A stretch of 50,045 bases of DNA from Pseudomonas cyclaminis. Lineage in GTDB: Bacteria; Pseudomonadota; Gammaproteobacteria; Pseudomonadales; Pseudomonadaceae. Within the stretch, counting starts at the first letter, position 1. Each line of letters starts with the position of its first letter. A program made the translations under genes and the position numbers. Positions 48,734 through 50,045 of this stretch are shown here, piece after piece. Below the pieces are notes generated by a model, which was not told the origin of the DNA, did no database searches, and worked only from the letters and a program-made list of their open reading frames with translations. The stretch spans positions 1-50,045 of the forward strand of contig NZ_JADDUM010000062.1 of NCBI RefSeq assembly GCF_015163715.1, written 5' to 3'.

Positions 48734-49792
48734 ATGACGCAGATATCTGAACGCCTACTGGTTCAAGCCCACCTCGACGCCAAGCAGCCCAAGGCCCTTA
48801 GCGCCGATGAAGAGGCGAGCCTGCGTGCCGCCATCGCCGCCGAGCTGAAAGCTCAGGACGCGGTGCTGGTTGCCCACTTCTATTGCGATCCGGTGATCCA
48901 GGCCCTGGCCGAAGAAACCGGTGGCTGCGTCTCCGATTCCCTGGAAATGGCCCGCTTCGGCGCCGCCCACCCGGCCAAGACCGTACTGGTTGCCGGTGTG
49001 CGTTTCATGGGCGAGACCGCCAAGATCCTCACCCCCGAAAAACGCATCCTCATGCCCACCCTGGAAGCCACGTGCTCCCTGGACCTTGGTTGCCCGGTGG
49101 ATGAGTTTTCGGCCTTCTGCGACCAGCATCCCGAACGCACCGTGGTGGTGTACGCCAACACTTCGGCGGCGGTCAAAGCCCGGGCCGATTGGGTGGTGAC
49201 TTCCAGCTGCGCGCTGGAAATCGTCGAAAGCCTTATGGACAACGGCGAGACCATCATCTGGGGGCCGGACAAGCATCTGGGTACGTACATCCAGCGCCAG
49301 ACCGGTGCCGACATGCTGCTGTGGGACGGTGCGTGCATCGTCCACGAAGAGTTCAAGTCCAAGCAACTGGAGGACATGAAGGCGCTGTACCCGGATGCTG
49401 CGATCCTGGTGCACCCGGAATCGCCGACGGCGGTGATCGAACTGGCGGATGCCGTGGGCTCTACCAGCCAACTGATCGCAGCAGCGCAGCGCTTGTCCAA
49501 CAAGACCTTTATCGTCGCCACCGACCGCGGCATCTTCTACAAGATGCAGCAGCTGTGCCCGGACAAGGTCTTCGTCGAGGCGCCTACGGCCGGTAACGGC
49601 GCCGCATGCCGCAGTTGCGCGCATTGCCCGTGGATGGCGATGAACACGCTGGAACGCACGTTGCAGTGTCTGCGAGAGGGCAGTAACGAAATCTTCGTCG
49701 AGCCTTCGGTGATTCCTCATGCCGTGCGGCCGCTCAAGCGCATGCTGGATTTCACCCAGGCTGCGCGTTTGAAGCTGGCCGGCAACGCCTGA
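48734..49792 (+). CDS. nadA: quinolinate synthase
   Basis: A 352-residue NadA that condenses iminoaspartate with dihydroxyacetone phosphate to quinolinate for NAD synthesis. The 4Fe-4S cluster is bound by conserved cysteines in segments [20 protein letters not shown] and [15 protein letters not shown] 48734 ([15 protein letters not shown]) is chosen over upstream in-frame codons. A weak -10-like TACACT lies at 48691. It is followed by a REPIN. Length is standard for Pseudomonas. Confidence 0.96.
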   Translation: MTQISERLLVQAHLDAKQPKALSADEEASLRAAIAAELKAQDAVLVAHFYCDPVIQALAEETGGCVSDSLEMARFGAAHPAKTVLVAGVRFMGETAKILTPEKRILMPTLEATCSLDLGCPVDEFSAFCDQHPERTVVVYANTSAAVKARADWVVTSSCALEIVESLMDNGETIIWGPDKHLGTYIQRQTGADMLLWDGACIVHEEFKSKQLEDMKALYPDAAILVHPESPTAVIELADAVGSTSQLIAAAQRLSNKTFIVATDRGIFYKMQQLCPDKVFVEAPTAGNGAACRSCAHCPWMAMNTLERTLQCLREGSNEIFVEPSVIPHAVRPLKRMLDFTQAARLKLAGNA

Positions 49793-49811
49793 GCCAGCTG
49801 TGAATACAGTC

Positions 49812-49908
49812 AAAATGTGGGAGGGGCTTGCCCCCGATAGCGGTGTGACAGTCACAGGTGCATTGACTGAACCACTGCCATCGGGGGCAAGCCCCCTCCC
49901 ACATTTGG
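49812..49908. repeat. REPIN (inverted REP pair), copy 3
   Basis: AAATGTGGGAGGGGCTTGCC (from 49813) faces its complement ending GGCAAGCCCCCTCCCACATTT (to 49907), around about 45 bp. It is the same family as copies 1 and 2 and lies between the convergent nadA and RDD genes. Confidence 0.9.
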
Positions 49909-49927
49909 ATCTTCAGTGTTCCTGGGG

Positions 49928-50045
49928 TTACTTTTTCTGCTTCGGAATCCGCACCGGCTGCGTGTCCGAATAAATGTCATGCCAGCTGCGTTTGCGCTTA
50001 TCAAACACCGACCAGATAAACCCCAGCCCCACGCACAACCACGAC
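49928..50045 (-). CDS. RDD-family membrane protein, C-terminal part
   Basis: The frame runs off the window end. The visible last 38 residues read SWLCVGLGFIWSVFDKRKRS, then WHDIYSDTQPVRIPKQKK, the RDD-family ending (end of a membrane helix and the DKRxxSWHD segment). It is a different member from the one at 10.5-11.2 kb. Start lies outside. In other Pseudomonas an RDD gene and an M48 protease follow nadA, as I recall. Confidence 0.75.
   Translation of the reverse strand, partial: SWLCVGLGFIWSVFDKRKRSWHDIYSDTQPVRIPKQKK

Overview
The window is a GC-rich gammaproteobacterial chromosome segment, almost certainly from the Pseudomonas fluorescens complex. The evidence is an MvaT whose sequence is close to the Pseudomonas form, the tolQRAB-pal(oprL)-cpoB cluster, OprD, a PctA-like chemoreceptor, the Pseudomonas Nudix-ThiE fusion, and REPIN repeats carrying the GGGGGCTTGCCCCC core typical of that group. 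From memory of P. aeruginosa PAO1, the order resembles three joined syntenic blocks: about 0-16.6 kb (PA4331 down to PA4309), about 18.3-29.4 kb (PA4405 to PA4394) and about 29.6-50 kb (PA0958 to PA1005). It is mostly core genome; I see no prophage, integrase, insertion sequence or CRISPR array.

Layout. 0.1-3.4 kb: ferredoxin reductase and enoyl-CoA hydratase, converging on pyruvate kinase. 3.5-4.5 kb: a broken small lipoprotein gene and a PilZ protein. 4.5-11.2 kb: a tightly coupled six-gene leftward operon, RDD > SpoIIM-like > DUF4129 > DUF4350 > MoxR ATPase > DUF58. This is the least understood and most system-like locus here. 11.4-14.7 kb: sbcB, mvaT, purU and a small acidic protein. 14.7-18.8 kb: an amino-acid-type chemoreceptor, a HerA-like ATPase and a DUF721 protein. 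19-24 kb: secA, argJ and Nudix-ThiE. 24.2-29.4 kb: leftward panE-like, histidine kinase and PduO-type adenosyltransferase genes, then yajQ and mscS. 29.6-34.9 kb: oprD, HIT, slyX, a membrane-anchored cold-shock-domain protein, dps, a ribbon-helix-helix protein and an FmdB zinc ribbon. 35-40 kb: aspS, yebC and ruvCAB. 40.2-45.6 kb: ybgC-tolQRAB-pal-cpoB, the trans-envelope constriction machine. 45.7-50 kb: queE-queC, tRNA-Lys(TTT), a flavodoxin-fold oxidoreductase with a MerR regulator, nadA and the end of another RDD gene.

The most striking anomaly is six single-base frameshifts in 50 kb: the lipoprotein, moxR, the chemoreceptor, the HerA-like gene, oprD and ybgC. Every one is an apparent one-base deletion, usually in a 2-3 base homopolymer, and adding one base back restores a full-length family member. 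This points to uncorrected deletion errors in a long-read or flow-based assembly rather than decay. It also creates an artefactual MoxR-DUF58 fused reading frame. Several intergenic regulatory candidates are recorded: a LexA-box-like site at sbcB, a hairpin in the secA leader, an inverted repeat between ruvC and ruvA, and three REPINs.
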